From NCBI GenBank assembly GCA_913051545.1, contig CAJXCD010000010.1, positions 1-48,510 on the forward strand: a stretch of 48,510 nucleotides of DNA, given 5' to 3'. Within the stretch, counting starts at the first letter, position 1. Every line of letters starts with the position of its first letter. The notes under the pieces were generated by a model. The model was not told the origin of the DNA and did not search any database. It worked only from the letters and a program-made list of their open reading frames with translations. Position numbers and translations under genes: made by a program. Shown here piece by piece: positions 34,028 through 42,144 of this stretch. The DNA is from an uncultured Chloroflexota bacterium. GTDB lineage: Bacteria; Chloroflexota; Dehalococcoidia; Lucifugimonadales; CAJXCD01.

Positions 34028-34130
34028 CTGAGCAAACCTCCGTGATTGCTTCATATAAGTAACATATTTTTATATACTTTAAATCAGACCGCATGTAAAA
34101 AGCGACATCTAAGTATAGTACGAGGTAAAC

Positions 34131-34940
34131 ATGATTAGTCTCAAACGAAATAACAAAGGTGAATTTGTTGAAGCAAAAGGAATCAGAACAAGAAGTTCCT
34201 CTATATACACACCTAATCAGCAAGATTCATTCAGAATAAGTCGAAGCAAATTTGAAGACTTCATAAGTTGCCAAAGATGCTTTTACCTAGACAGGGTAAA
34301 GGGATTAGATTCGCCAAGCGTTCCAGGCTGGTCATTAAATAATGCTGTTGATGAATTACTGAAAAATGAGTTCGATATCTGCAGGGAAAAGCAAATACCA
34401 CATAGACTTTTCGCTGAATTTGGTCTTATAAATATAGTTCCATTTAAACACGCAGATATAGAATTATGGCGTAAAGTGCCTAGTCATGGATTACTGTATC
34501 AGGTAGATAATTCGAACTTGGAGCTACAAGGAGGAATCGACGACCTATGGTATAACCAGGAAACTAAAGAAGTGATAATTGTGGACTATAAAGCTCAATC
34601 AACTAAGTATCCCGTAGAAACAAATAGGTATCTAGCTGGAACATACCACCAAGGATACAAAAACCAGTTAGATTTCTATGCATACCTTATAACCAAAAAT
34701 GGGATGTCTTTAGCCCGCACAGGCTATTTTTACGTGTGCAACGCCGATAAAGCAGCAGAAACTTTTTCAGGAGTAATGAGATTTGATGAAACTTTGGTAC
34801 CCTACGAATGGGATTCTGATTGGATAGAACCAAAGATTCAACAAATGATTAACATACTGAATTCAAATGAATTACCGCCGTCCAACCAATCATGTGAAAA
34901 CTGTGCTTACGCGAACCAGAGATTAGTAATCGAAGGGTAA
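34131..34940 (+). CDS. PD-(D/E)XK nuclease family protein (RecB/Cas4-like)
   Basis: A 269-residue protein with the PD-(D/E)XK nuclease core. GGIDDLW (Asp137) and IIVDYKAQS (Asp152, Lys154) give the metal site, and KNQLDFYAYL (Gln179) is the QxxxY motif of RecB-type nucleases. Four cysteines in two CxxC pairs, Cys47/Cys50 (SCQRC) and Cys255/Cys258 (SCENC), bracket the core, an arrangement reminiscent of the iron-sulfur staple in AddB and Cas4. ISRSKFEDFISCQRCFYLDR near the N-terminus matches the usual start of such domains. No CRISPR repeats, cas genes or helicase lie nearby, so a repair role is more likely than adaptation. It is divergent from the PhyH pair, and the promoters probably overlap in the 34028-34130 gap. 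Confidence 0.83.
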   Translation: MISLKRNNKGEFVEAKGIRTRSSSIYTPNQQDSFRISRSKFEDFISCQRCFYLDRVKGLDSPSVPGWSLNNAVDELLKNEFDICREKQIPHRLFAEFGLINIVPFKHADIELWRKVPSHGLLYQVDNSNLELQGGIDDLWYNQETKEVIIVDYKAQSTKYPVETNRYLAGTYHQGYKNQLDFYAYLITKNGMSLARTGYFYVCNADKAAETFSGVMRFDETLVPYEWDSDWIEPKIQQMINILNSNELPPSNQSCENCAYANQRLVIEG

Positions 34941-34979
34941 CTTAAGTTAATGACTCCATTGGTTTGTTAACCACAGGTT

Positions 34980-36233
34980 CTAAATACCAAAACGACTAGG
35001 AGTAAATAGGCCTGTATCTATGGACTGTCCCTTATTACATAATATTTCTGTAACAAGTTTCCCTGTTATCGGTCCTAATGTCATACCTATTGTGGCATGA
35101 CCAGTAGCAACTAATACATTTGGATGTGATCTCAAACGGCCAATTATCGGAACACCATCTGGAGTAACTGGACGCAATCCCGCCCAAACATTATCTGCAG
35201 TAAATTTATCACCGCCATTAAGATATCGTTTTGCAGAATTAACCACGGCATTAACCCTCCTGGTACTAATAGAAAGATCGAGACCTGCTAACTCTAAGGT
35301 TCCTGCTAACCTTAAATTACGACCCAATGGATTAACTCCTATTTTAGCCTCTCCTAAAATCAACGCGTGTTTTAATAAGGGGGTTTCGGTATCAAACGTA
35401 ACACTATACCCTTTGGCTGGCTCAACAGGCAGATTGATATTTTGTCCATTTAATATACCAGGAGACCATGATCCAGCTGCTAACACTACTTCGTTACAGG
35501 TATAATCTCCAAAACTAGTTTTAACTTTTATACCATTAACAGAATTCGTATCAAGACCTATTACTTCAATATCTTCTCGAATATCAACCCCTTTATCTCT
35601 AACTACCTGAGCCAATGCAGTTACAAATTCTGATGGATTTAAAAATGCGTCTTCAGAATAGTAAATTCCACCAAAAATATCTGAACGAATACCTGGCTCC
35701 ATTTTGATCAAATCGTTTACTTTCATCTCCTTGCTAGGCAGCCCCGCATCTCTCATCAACTTCCCTTCGTGCACCCCTTCCTCATACCCCTCTTCAGTTC
35801 TATAAACCATCAACAATCCGGATGTTTCGTAATTACACCTTATAGATTCCTCTGATATCAATTGATCATATAAAACTCTACTAGCTCGACTAAGTTCAAC
35901 TAAGGTTTTTACAGATGCAAACATCCGTCCAGAAGTACAATTAAATGTGAATCGCAATAACCAAGACATTAAATTTAAGTCCAGTCTAGGTTTAATATAA
36001 AATGGACTCTCCGGATTAAACATCCATTTCAATGCTTGAAACACAACCCCTGGTGCAGGTAGTGGAATAGAATGACTAGGTACAATCAGGCCTGAATTAC
36101 CATAAGAACTACCACTGCAAATTTCATCACGTTCCAATAGTATGACTTGCCTGCCAGCCTTCTGAAGGTAATAAGCGGTACAAATTCCTATCACACCGCC
36201 TCCGATTATTACAACATCAGCTTTTTGTCCCAT
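34980..36233 (-). CDS. FAD-dependent oxidoreductase, D-amino acid dehydrogenase (DadA)-like
   Basis: A 417-residue DAO-family flavoprotein. The N-terminal ADVVIIGGGVIGICTAYYL is the dinucleotide motif (GxGxxG) and LLERDEICSGSSYGNSG is the usual ribose-binding and GS-rich stretch. The C-terminal GLRPVTPDGVPIIGR and NVLVATGHATIGMTLGP are family hallmarks of DadA and glycine oxidase. These enzymes oxidise D-amino acids, glycine derivatives or N-methyl amino acids with FAD. No membrane segment beyond the Rossmann strand is obvious. It is followed upstream by the propeller gene, 36 bp away, in the same direction, suggesting co-transcription. Confidence 0.92.
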   Translation of the reverse strand: MGQKADVVIIGGGVIGICTAYYLQKAGRQVILLERDEICSGSSYGNSGLIVPSHSIPLPAPGVVFQALKWMFNPESPFYIKPRLDLNLMSWLLRFTFNCTSGRMFASVKTLVELSRASRVLYDQLISEESIRCNYETSGLLMVYRTEEGYEEGVHEGKLMRDAGLPSKEMKVNDLIKMEPGIRSDIFGGIYYSEDAFLNPSEFVTALAQVVRDKGVDIREDIEVIGLDTNSVNGIKVKTSFGDYTCNEVVLAAGSWSPGILNGQNINLPVEPAKGYSVTFDTETPLLKHALILGEAKIGVNPLGRNLRLAGTLELAGLDLSISTRRVNAVVNSAKRYLNGGDKFTADNVWAGLRPVTPDGVPIIGRLRSHPNVLVATGHATIGMTLGPITGKLVTEILCNKGQSIDTGLFTPSRFGI

Positions 36234-36269
36234 GTAAAGAGGAACCCCCTAAAAGTAACTAAGCGTTGA

Positions 36270-37220
36270 TTAAATTTTCTGAAGAACAAAGTAATGGCCT
36301 GGATCCCAAGCCTGGCAAATCAGGTAAACCTGACCGTCGTGAATATGTAAAACCACATTATGGAGGTGCTGAGCGAGGTCTATTCCTAATTCCTCTTTAG
36401 GTCGAATAGTAGACAGCAATTCATAATTTTCCGCATCTATTATGTATATTGGAGCTGGACGATTTTCATCTGGATCCCTCAAGCAAGCAATGACTCCATA
36501 CCACTTTGATCGATACTCCATGTAGCTTATACCACATAAGAATGAACCTGATGGAAGTTTGTGAGAGGAAAGGAAATTTCCATCTAACGTGTGGGTCTGA
36601 ATACGAGAATTAGGACGGTCAGCAATATCCAGTTGATCATGAACAGGATTCTGGTTAATACCATGAGCCGTCGAGAATTTACCGTCCTCATTAGGATTTT
36701 CAGTTTTACCACCAAAAATATGGCTCCACTGCCTAGTTTTCATATCTGCGGACAAGATGAAATTAGAACCATAACCATCAGATATATATAGTTGATTTCC
36801 AACGAGAACACTATCCGTAGGTTTATACACAGCTGTTTCAGCCTGATATTCATTGAAGATTGGCCTCGGAAGTATAAAATCCACTTTGCCATCCAGTGTA
36901 AGAATCACAACCATCTCATCATTATTCGCTGGTAGAAAAAGTCTACTGTTACCATCAAACACACCTATCTTCGTGCCATGAAAATTGATTGGTGTTAAGT
37001 CATCTGGAAGACTGATTATATCTTGCTCTTGCAAATCAGAATCAACACGCATAATCCCACATCCAGGCATGCCGTAGTAAATCTGACCCCCACTTGATTG
37101 GTCAATTGCAAAACCACCATGTAAATTTACCTCATGCTCTTTGGCTGGTTCTGGTAACTCAGATAAGTCTTTCCGATGCATGAATTCAAATGGTTCTTGT
37201 CCACTCTTTCGATCAAGCAT
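36270..37220 (-). CDS. Putative beta-propeller protein of unknown function
   Basis: A 316-residue soluble protein with repeating short strands typical of a beta-propeller: for example GGFAIDQSSGGQIYYGM, NSRLFLPANNDEMVVIL, VGNQLYISDGYGSNFIL, HGINQNPVHDQLDIADRPN and QHLHNVVLHIHDGQVYLI. The third to fourth blades resemble NHL or SMP-30-type propellers. No signal peptide is seen, so it is cytoplasmic. The ATG is preceded by CGGAGG. It shares a direction with the DadA-like gene 36 bp downstream and may act in the same pathway, perhaps as a lactonase or isomerase-like enzyme. Function is not recognised. Confidence 0.75.
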   Translation of the reverse strand: MLDRKSGQEPFEFMHRKDLSELPEPAKEHEVNLHGGFAIDQSSGGQIYYGMPGCGIMRVDSDLQEQDIISLPDDLTPINFHGTKIGVFDGNSRLFLPANNDEMVVILTLDGKVDFILPRPIFNEYQAETAVYKPTDSVLVGNQLYISDGYGSNFILSADMKTRQWSHIFGGKTENPNEDGKFSTAHGINQNPVHDQLDIADRPNSRIQTHTLDGNFLSSHKLPSGSFLCGISYMEYRSKWYGVIACLRDPDENRPAPIYIIDAENYELLSTIRPKEELGIDLAQHLHNVVLHIHDGQVYLICQAWDPGHYFVLQKI

Positions 37221-37399
37221 CTTATATAACCTCCGAATGTCTTAAGTTCTACGTACCTCATCATAAAGAGATACTATTTAGCAACAAATGGGGATTTCTA
37301 ATCGGATATCATCTCAGCATTTTGGAGACGTCAACACCACTCAACGGCCTAATGAACTATATTAGTTATAAGGGGAAGTACAGAAGTGAATATTAATTA

Positions 37400-38533
37400 T
37401 TACCACTGGACAAACATTGGCATCACAACGTGAACATAATTATCATCCCCAACTGATCTGAGAACACCAGGACTTGACGGAGTAGTGGTCTCTAAAGCTA
37501 CCTTACCGCCACCTAATACATCGAGTACATCTAAAAGATATTTACTATTAAATGCTATCTTCGCATCAGTACCCTCAACTTCAGCATCAATTTCACCTTG
37601 GTTCTCACCAACCTCTTCAGCTCTAGACAAAACGGCCACACTACCAATATTCGACTCTGATCCCGCTTCTACTTGAACACGAATTATGCCACTACCATCC
37701 CTTGCAAATATAGAAGCAGTTTTTGTGGCACGCGAAAAGTCAGCTGAGTCCATGACTACCCGGCTATCGTAAGAAGAGGGTATTAATTGGTTATAGTTAG
37801 GAAAAGTTCCCTGTACCATCTGAGTAACAATTTCCACATTATCAAGGGAAAATAATGCTTGGCTTTTTGAAGGAGTAACAGTAAACTCCACTTGCTCCGT
37901 GTTGCTACCAATCAATCTACCTACTTCCTGTAACGATCGAGCTGGAACTATAAATGACATCTCTTCAGTCACGCTATCAAGCAGTTCTCCTTTGTATACC
38001 GCCAACCTGAAACCATCGGCCCCTGCAAAAGTAAATTTGTCCCCAGATAAATCGACTTGTATACCTGTTAGTACTGGTCGCGAATCCTCAGTAGCCGCTG
38101 CGATAACTACCTTTGAAATAGCCTCCCTAAGAACCTTGGCATCAATCTTCGCCAAAATTCCTGTTTCAACCTGTGGGATAGGTGGGAAATCTTCCGGATC
38201 TGCACCATTAATTTGAGCTTCATATCTAGCGCATTGAGCAGATAAACTCAGTGGATCCACAGACGTCTCAAAATCAATCTTCTCTTGAGGAAAGGAACTC
38301 ACTAATTCCGTAAATACGCGGGCAGGGACCGTAATTGAACCTTCTTCTTCTATCTGTGCACCAATCCATGTACTAATAGCTATTTCAAGATTTGTAGCTG
38401 ACAACTTAAGCCGGGAATCATCCGTTGATATATGTACGTTTTGAGTAATAGGAAGTGTGGTTCGTGTTGCCACAGCCCTACCTACTATAGATAAAGCAGG
38501 ACTTAGATTTTCCTGAAGACATGACAAGCGCAT
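37400..38533 (-). CDS. dnaN: DNA polymerase III subunit beta (sliding clamp)
   Basis: A 377-residue protein with three similar clamp domains. It begins MRLSCLQENLSPALSIVGRAVATRTTLPI, close to the usual MKFxxxxxxLxxALxxVxxAVsxRxTLPIL, and ends YVHVVMPMFVQW, the standard C-terminus (HVVMPM). It forms the ring that keeps polymerase III on DNA. The start chosen is ATG 38533, because GGAGG lies nine bases upstream; the in-frame TTG at 38548 forms part of that site. The usual dnaA neighbour is missing, so this is not a classical dnaA-dnaN origin region. The holA gene for the clamp loader is about 31 kb away in this window. Confidence 0.95.
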   Translation of the reverse strand: MRLSCLQENLSPALSIVGRAVATRTTLPITQNVHISTDDSRLKLSATNLEIAISTWIGAQIEEEGSITVPARVFTELVSSFPQEKIDFETSVDPLSLSAQCARYEAQINGADPEDFPPIPQVETGILAKIDAKVLREAISKVVIAAATEDSRPVLTGIQVDLSGDKFTFAGADGFRLAVYKGELLDSVTEEMSFIVPARSLQEVGRLIGSNTEQVEFTVTPSKSQALFSLDNVEIVTQMVQGTFPNYNQLIPSSYDSRVVMDSADFSRATKTASIFARDGSGIIRVQVEAGSESNIGSVAVLSRAEEVGENQGEIDAEVEGTDAKIAFNSKYLLDVLDVLGGGKVALETTTPSSPGVLRSVGDDNYVHVVMPMFVQW

Positions 38534-38678
38534 TAAAGCAGCCTCCAAAATTAGTAAGGGGTAGTATAGAGTCAGTTGCGACTACAGTCAATGTTAGAAA
38601 TGCAATTAAGAGGGAGTCATCCATATAAACAACTGGGTCATTAGTGTTTTATGACAGAACGGTTTCCGGGATGTATAA

Positions 38679-39194
38679 CTAATTTACGTTTATAGTAGCC
38701 ACCATACCTGAGGCCTCATGTGGTACACAAACAAGTGCATAAGTACCAGGAGTATCAAACGTAAAACTAAATTCAACCGTCTCTCCCACATCCGCCGACA
38801 TGTCTAAACTCAAATCGTCAATTGTAAAAGTATGAAATTCAGTCTCAGAAGTTAATGTGAAATTTACAGTCTCCCCTACACTGAATGTAAGATCTTCTGA
38901 ATCAAATATGTATTCGCCACTACCACCTGGATCTTGAAGAGACACAGCAAATGCCGTTCCTCCCGGTTGATGTTCTAGATTTACTGAACCATCATCGCCA
39001 CTAGCGGTACCTACCCCCAGCACACCAGCTACTTTCACTACCATTTCGTCTGATGCTGCAGGTAAAAGTGCAGGAGAGTTGCCTAATTTAGATGAGGAAG
39101 TAGTAGAGTAATCTGTATTATCACAACCTAAAACGAATAACACACCCAAAACCAACGTCAAAACATTGCTATTATTCAAAGATGATTTAAGCAC
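38679..39194 (-). CDS. Cupredoxin (plastocyanin-type) lipoprotein
   Basis: A 171-residue lipoprotein: the signal ends in VLGC with Cys24, then a low-complexity linker (about 25-85) and a C-terminal cupredoxin domain. Type 1 copper ligands are His121 (TEFHTFTID), Cys156, His159 and Met164 (CVPHEASGM, spacing C-x2-H-x4-M as in plastocyanin). It would carry electrons on the outer face of the membrane. A related lipoprotein gene at 39220-39660 lies 25 bp upstream in the same direction, so the two are tandem paralogues in one transcript. The partner oxidoreductase is not visible here. Confidence 0.9.
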   Translation of the reverse strand: MLKSSLNNSNVLTLVLGVLFVLGCDNTDYSTTSSSKLGNSPALLPAASDEMVVKVAGVLGVGTASGDDGSVNLEHQPGGTAFAVSLQDPGGSGEYIFDSEDLTFSVGETVNFTLTSETEFHTFTIDDLSLDMSADVGETVEFSFTFDTPGTYALVCVPHEASGMVATINVN

Positions 39195-39219
39195 TTGTAT
39201 AGCCCCTAATATATCAATC

Positions 39220-39660
39220 CTACTTTACTGTTATTTTGCCGGTCATTTCAGGATGAGACAGACACACCAAATCATACGTACCCGCATCATTAAAAGTAAA
39301 TGTAAATTCTATTACTTCTTCTGCCTCAAGACCTAAATCTATATCCAAATCATCTATGGTAAAAGTGTGGAATTCACTCTCCGATGAAATTTCAAATTTC
39401 ACCTCCTGTCCAACACTAAAAGTAAACTTGGATGGATAAAACTCATACTTCCCACTACCGCCTGGATCTCGGTTAACTACTTTCGTTACCGACCCAGAAG
39501 AAGAAGCGGGAGATTTTTGGGTTGATGATGAAGTTACAGAGGCGCTTTCGGAAGACTTCGTCTCTTGGTCAGTCCCGCTACTGCTACATCCAATCAGTGA
39601 CACTATACTAATAATTAACAGAAAACCAAACGTTATTTCGAACCTTATCAAACGTAACAA
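39220..39660 (-). CDS. Cupredoxin (amicyanin-type) lipoprotein
   Basis: A 146-residue lipoprotein with lipobox LIGC (Cys25), a Ser-rich linker (about 26-60) and a single cupredoxin domain. The copper ligands are His98 (SEFHTFTID), Cys133, His136 and Met139; the loop CLSHPEM has spacing C-x2-H-x2-M, as in amicyanin, shorter than in its downstream paralogue. The shorter loop usually shifts redox potential, so the two proteins may serve different electron transfers. It is the first gene of the pair. The sequence DPGGSGKYEF is nearly the same as DPGGSGEYIF in the other, supporting recent duplication. Confidence 0.9.
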   Translation of the reverse strand: MLRLIRFEITFGFLLIISIVSLIGCSSSGTDQETKSSESASVTSSSTQKSPASSSGSVTKVVNRDPGGSGKYEFYPSKFTFSVGQEVKFEISSESEFHTFTIDDLDIDLGLEAEEVIEFTFTFNDAGTYDLVCLSHPEMTGKITVK

Positions 39661-39898
39661 TTTACACCTCTATGGTCTTCACTGTTTGATTCTAATTCAG
39701 GAAAAGTACAAATAGTGAAGGTTTTCACCAATGCTAGCAGTTTGTACGTGCAGGGTCAACGAAATATTCGACATTTTAATTCTTAATCCTTTTTGCTTTA
39801 ATGCAGAATCTGTTACACAAATAATGGAGATCAAGTGAGTCTACAATTTCCATATATCTTTGGTTCGATGGTACAATGGGTTGTGAGTAACTTCCAAT

Positions 39899-40251
39899 GG
39901 GGACGCGTGGTTTCGACAGGGGAAGTTCCGGCGGGATTGCAGGTCGAGGCGCCATCACACCTCGTAAAAAGGTGGCAAAAACATTAACTGGCAAGCAAAA
40001 GCTAGCCCTCGCAGCCTAAGGGCTGCGACGTTCACCATCTCCTACCCCGAAGGTGATGGATGAGCGCCGATAATCGGGGTATGATCAATCCTACGCCGAT
40101 AGGAAAGATCGAGAACTAATCGGCTCATCTCCACAATTGTCCGTGCTGGTCTGGACAGTTGGAGTGAAACTAAAGTACCAGCTAAACCTGTAGCATATCC
40201 TAGACTGGTGCTCTTCTGGACGGGGAGTTCGACCCTCCCCCGTCTCCACCA
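39899..40251 (+). ncRNA. ssrA: Transfer-messenger RNA (tmRNA)
   Basis: The 5' end GGGGACG pairs with CGTCTCC near the 3' end, followed by A and an encoded CCA (40249-40251); GUUCGACCC forms the T arm. The acceptor stem has the G3:U70 pair required for alanine charging. The 5' sequence GGGGACGCGTGGTTTCGACA is characteristic. The tag reading frame starts at GCA 39975 and ends at TAA 40017-40019, encoding AKTLTGKQKLALAA, whose LALAA end is the proteolysis signal. GC-rich inverted repeats after the tag form the pseudoknots. With SmpB it rescues stalled ribosomes. A terminator hairpin follows at 40264-40298. Confidence 0.95.
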
Positions 40252-40263
40252 GAAACATGGTCG

Positions 40264-40303
40264 ACATCAGCCTCTTGCACTCAGTAGGAGGCTGATGTTT
40301 GTA
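40264..40303 (+). terminator. Intrinsic terminator after tmRNA
   Basis: ACATCAGCCTC (40264-40274) and GAGGCTGATGT (40288-40298) form a perfect 11-bp stem with a 13-base loop. It is followed by TTGTAT, a modest T-rich tail. It lies 13 bp after the tmRNA CCA end, the expected place for termination. Confidence 0.75.
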
Positions 40304-40456
40304 TATCCGCCTAATTTATAAGTATGAACACCTTTCCTTGCATCGCATCCTAAAATGAAATAAATTGATGAGTGCGAAAAGAGTTCTTTTAAATCTTGGT
40401 CTTATAGAAACCTCTCGTTGAAGGAAGTCGTCTAAACCAACGAATTTCACTAAAAC

Positions 40457-41128
40457 ATGAAGATACACCATTCTGTAATCCAATTTGTATCCGAAGCTGT
40501 TGGAACCTTCTTAATGGTCTTTTTTGCAGCTGGTTCCGTGATGGTCGAAGAACTCTCAAACGGACTAATTACTCCTCTCGGAATTGCACTAAGCCCTGGT
40601 ATAGTCGTAATGACCGTAGTCTATGCTATCAGCCACATTTCAGGAGCACACATCAACCCGGCTGTCACATTCGGACTCGCTCTAACTAAGCATTTCAGAT
40701 GGAAAGATGTTCCGGTATACTGGAGCGCCCAACTAATCGGAGCCGTCCTTGCAGCAGTAATGTTGAGGATGATGCTGGGTTTAGTAGCTGGAATGGGTGG
40801 TCACTCTCCCTCCGGCACCGTTGCTCAGTCCCTAGGGATGGAAGTCGCAATTACCTCTTTTCTAATGTTCGTGGTAATGGCTGTTTTGATCAACAAGAAA
40901 AGATTTGGCAGTACATACGGCCTGGCAATTGGAGGAGCAGTAGTACTTGGGATATTGGTCGGTGGACCAATATCAGGTGGATCTATGAACCCTGCCCGCA
41001 CATTCGGCCCTGCCGTAGTCGGGTCAGTCTGGATAGATCACTGGATATATTGGGTAGGACCACTAGTGGGATCAGCTATCGGTGCATTTACATACTTGGG
41101 ACTAAATAAGATGAGCATAAAGTCCTGA
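40457..41128 (+). CDS. Aquaporin/MIP family channel
   Basis: A 223-residue six-helix channel of the major intrinsic protein family. Both NPA boxes are present: GAHINPAVTFG in loop B and GGSMNPARTFGP in loop E, and SEAVGTFLMVFFAAGS is the usual first helix. The short length and unbroken NPA-NPAR fit an AqpZ-like or AqpS-like channel. It is followed 31 bp later by an arsenate reductase gene, so the channel may let arsenite out of the cell as in the Sinorhizobium AqpS-ArsC pair. Water or small-solute transport is the alternative. It starts about 160 bp after the tmRNA terminator. Confidence 0.92.
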   Translation: MKIHHSVIQFVSEAVGTFLMVFFAAGSVMVEELSNGLITPLGIALSPGIVVMTVVYAISHISGAHINPAVTFGLALTKHFRWKDVPVYWSAQLIGAVLAAVMLRMMLGLVAGMGGHSPSGTVAQSLGMEVAITSFLMFVVMAVLINKKRFGSTYGLAIGGAVVLGILVGGPISGGSMNPARTFGPAVVGSVWIDHWIYWVGPLVGSAIGAFTYLGLNKMSIKS

Positions 41129-41159
41129 TGAAAATGGGTAGATTGGAACAAGAATAGAT

Positions 41160-41546
41160 ATGAAAATGAAAAAAATATTATTCGCTTGTGTCCACAACTC
41201 AGGGAGAAGTCAAATAGCTGAATCGTTTGCTAGACACCTTTTACCAGATACTATAGAAGTCATGTCTGCTGGAACCAACCCCGGGAACGAAATCAACCCC
41301 TTAGTAGTAAAAGTCATGAAGGAAAAAGGAATCGATATATCCGATAAAAAACCCAAGCGACTAACCGAAGATATGGTTGAGCAAACAAGTAGAGTCATAA
41401 CCATGGGATGCTCGATCGAAGATCAGTGTTTCGTCACTAAAACCCCCTCCGAAGACTGGGGAATCGATGATCCGTCTGGAAAGACTATCGAAGAAATCAG
41501 GTCCATCCGTGACCAGATTGAGGTAAAGGTCCAAACCCTTTTGTAA
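41160..41546 (+). CDS. arsC: Arsenate reductase, low-molecular-weight phosphatase type (thioredoxin-coupled ArsC)
   Basis: A 128-residue member of the LMW tyrosine phosphatase fold. The P-loop ACVHNSGRS holds Cys10 and Arg16. Two further cysteines, Cys84 and Cys90 (MGCSIEDQC), can relay the disulphide as in the Staphylococcus pI258 enzyme, though the spacing is one residue shorter. DWGIDDPSGK contains the general-acid Asp. These cysteines favour arsenate reduction over protein phosphatase activity. It reduces arsenate to arsenite in the cytoplasm; the aquaporin gene directly upstream would provide exit. No arsR or arsB is visible. Confidence 0.88.
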   Translation: MKMKKILFACVHNSGRSQIAESFARHLLPDTIEVMSAGTNPGNEINPLVVKVMKEKGIDISDKKPKRLTEDMVEQTSRVITMGCSIEDQCFVTKTPSEDWGIDDPSGKTIEEIRSIRDQIEVKVQTLL

Positions 41547-41567
41547 AAATAAGATTCATTTCCAAGT

Positions 41568-41753
41568 ATGATTCGAGACAACAGATCTACCGACATGAAA
41601 ATCCATATCATAAGAGGAAGGCCAATTCTAGAACCTATAGCGTGCCATGGACCATTCGTAACAGACAGAAGACACGAACTGATACAAGCAATTGAGGATT
41701 CTTCAGTGGTAAAGATAGAAATCTTTCCTGTAGAAGAAAACATATCTGTCTAA
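41568..41753 (+). pseudogene. Pirin C-terminal fragment
   Basis: A 61-residue reading frame whose centre, GRPILEPIACHGPFVTDRRH, matches the C-terminal signature of pirin proteins (EPIaxyGPFVmNtxeEI). Pirins are about 230-300 residues, so only the last fifth is present, and no N-terminal cupin half with its metal ligands precedes it: the upstream DNA is arsC. It is most likely a gene remnant. A short functional peptide cannot be excluded, but there is no strong ribosome site. Confidence 0.55.
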
Positions 41754-41863
41754 CAATAAGTGTTACTAAACGTTGTGGAAATAAACTTTTACCCGCTCAA
41801 ACACTTGCCTAATCCTCAGAAAAACTAAATATCAATCCTGCTTACATCGTTTTTGATAAGAAT

Positions 41864-42052
41864 TTACCTGACATCCTTATATTCAAGCAATATGCGAGCC
41901 AATCGCTTATGACCGGTTTTTCGGTAGTGTTTATTCCACCACAGAGCAACGACTTTGAAATGATCTACATCATCTCCTTCAATATCTTCGTTAGCATCAT
42001 CAGCAGCTTTTTCCATAGATTTCATCAATTCCGCACTTTTACTATCTGCCAT
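41864..42052 (-). CDS. Small conserved-looking protein of unknown function
   Basis: A 62-residue protein. The ATG is preceded by AAGGAG at ideal spacing, which supports real translation. The N-terminal half is acidic and helical (MKSMEKAADDANEDIEGDD), and the C-terminal half is basic and aromatic (VVALWWNKHYRKTGHKRLAR). No family is recognised. It is divergent from the Kelch lipoprotein gene. Confidence 0.55.
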   Translation of the reverse strand: MADSKSAELMKSMEKAADDANEDIEGDDVDHFKVVALWWNKHYRKTGHKRLARILLEYKDVR

Positions 42053-42144
42053 TCGTTGATACTCCTTCAGTCTTTATATATAGTAGTATCCTACATTCTA
42101 CGGGATATAATTTTCAACCACCGACACTGCAATATTGAATATTA

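Noticed and set aside
34131-34940. cas4 of a CRISPR-Cas system
   Set aside because: No CRISPR repeats and no other cas genes are present in the window; only a general RecB/Cas4-like fold can be claimed.
37400-38700. Replication origin next to dnaN
   Set aside because: No dnaA gene, DnaA-box cluster or recF/gyrB neighbours are seen; dnaN stands apart from an origin.
39776-39994. Open frame of 72 codons on the minus strand overlapping tmRNA
   Set aside because: It covers the 5' part of tmRNA and has no recognisable motif, so it is chance coding opposite a structured RNA.
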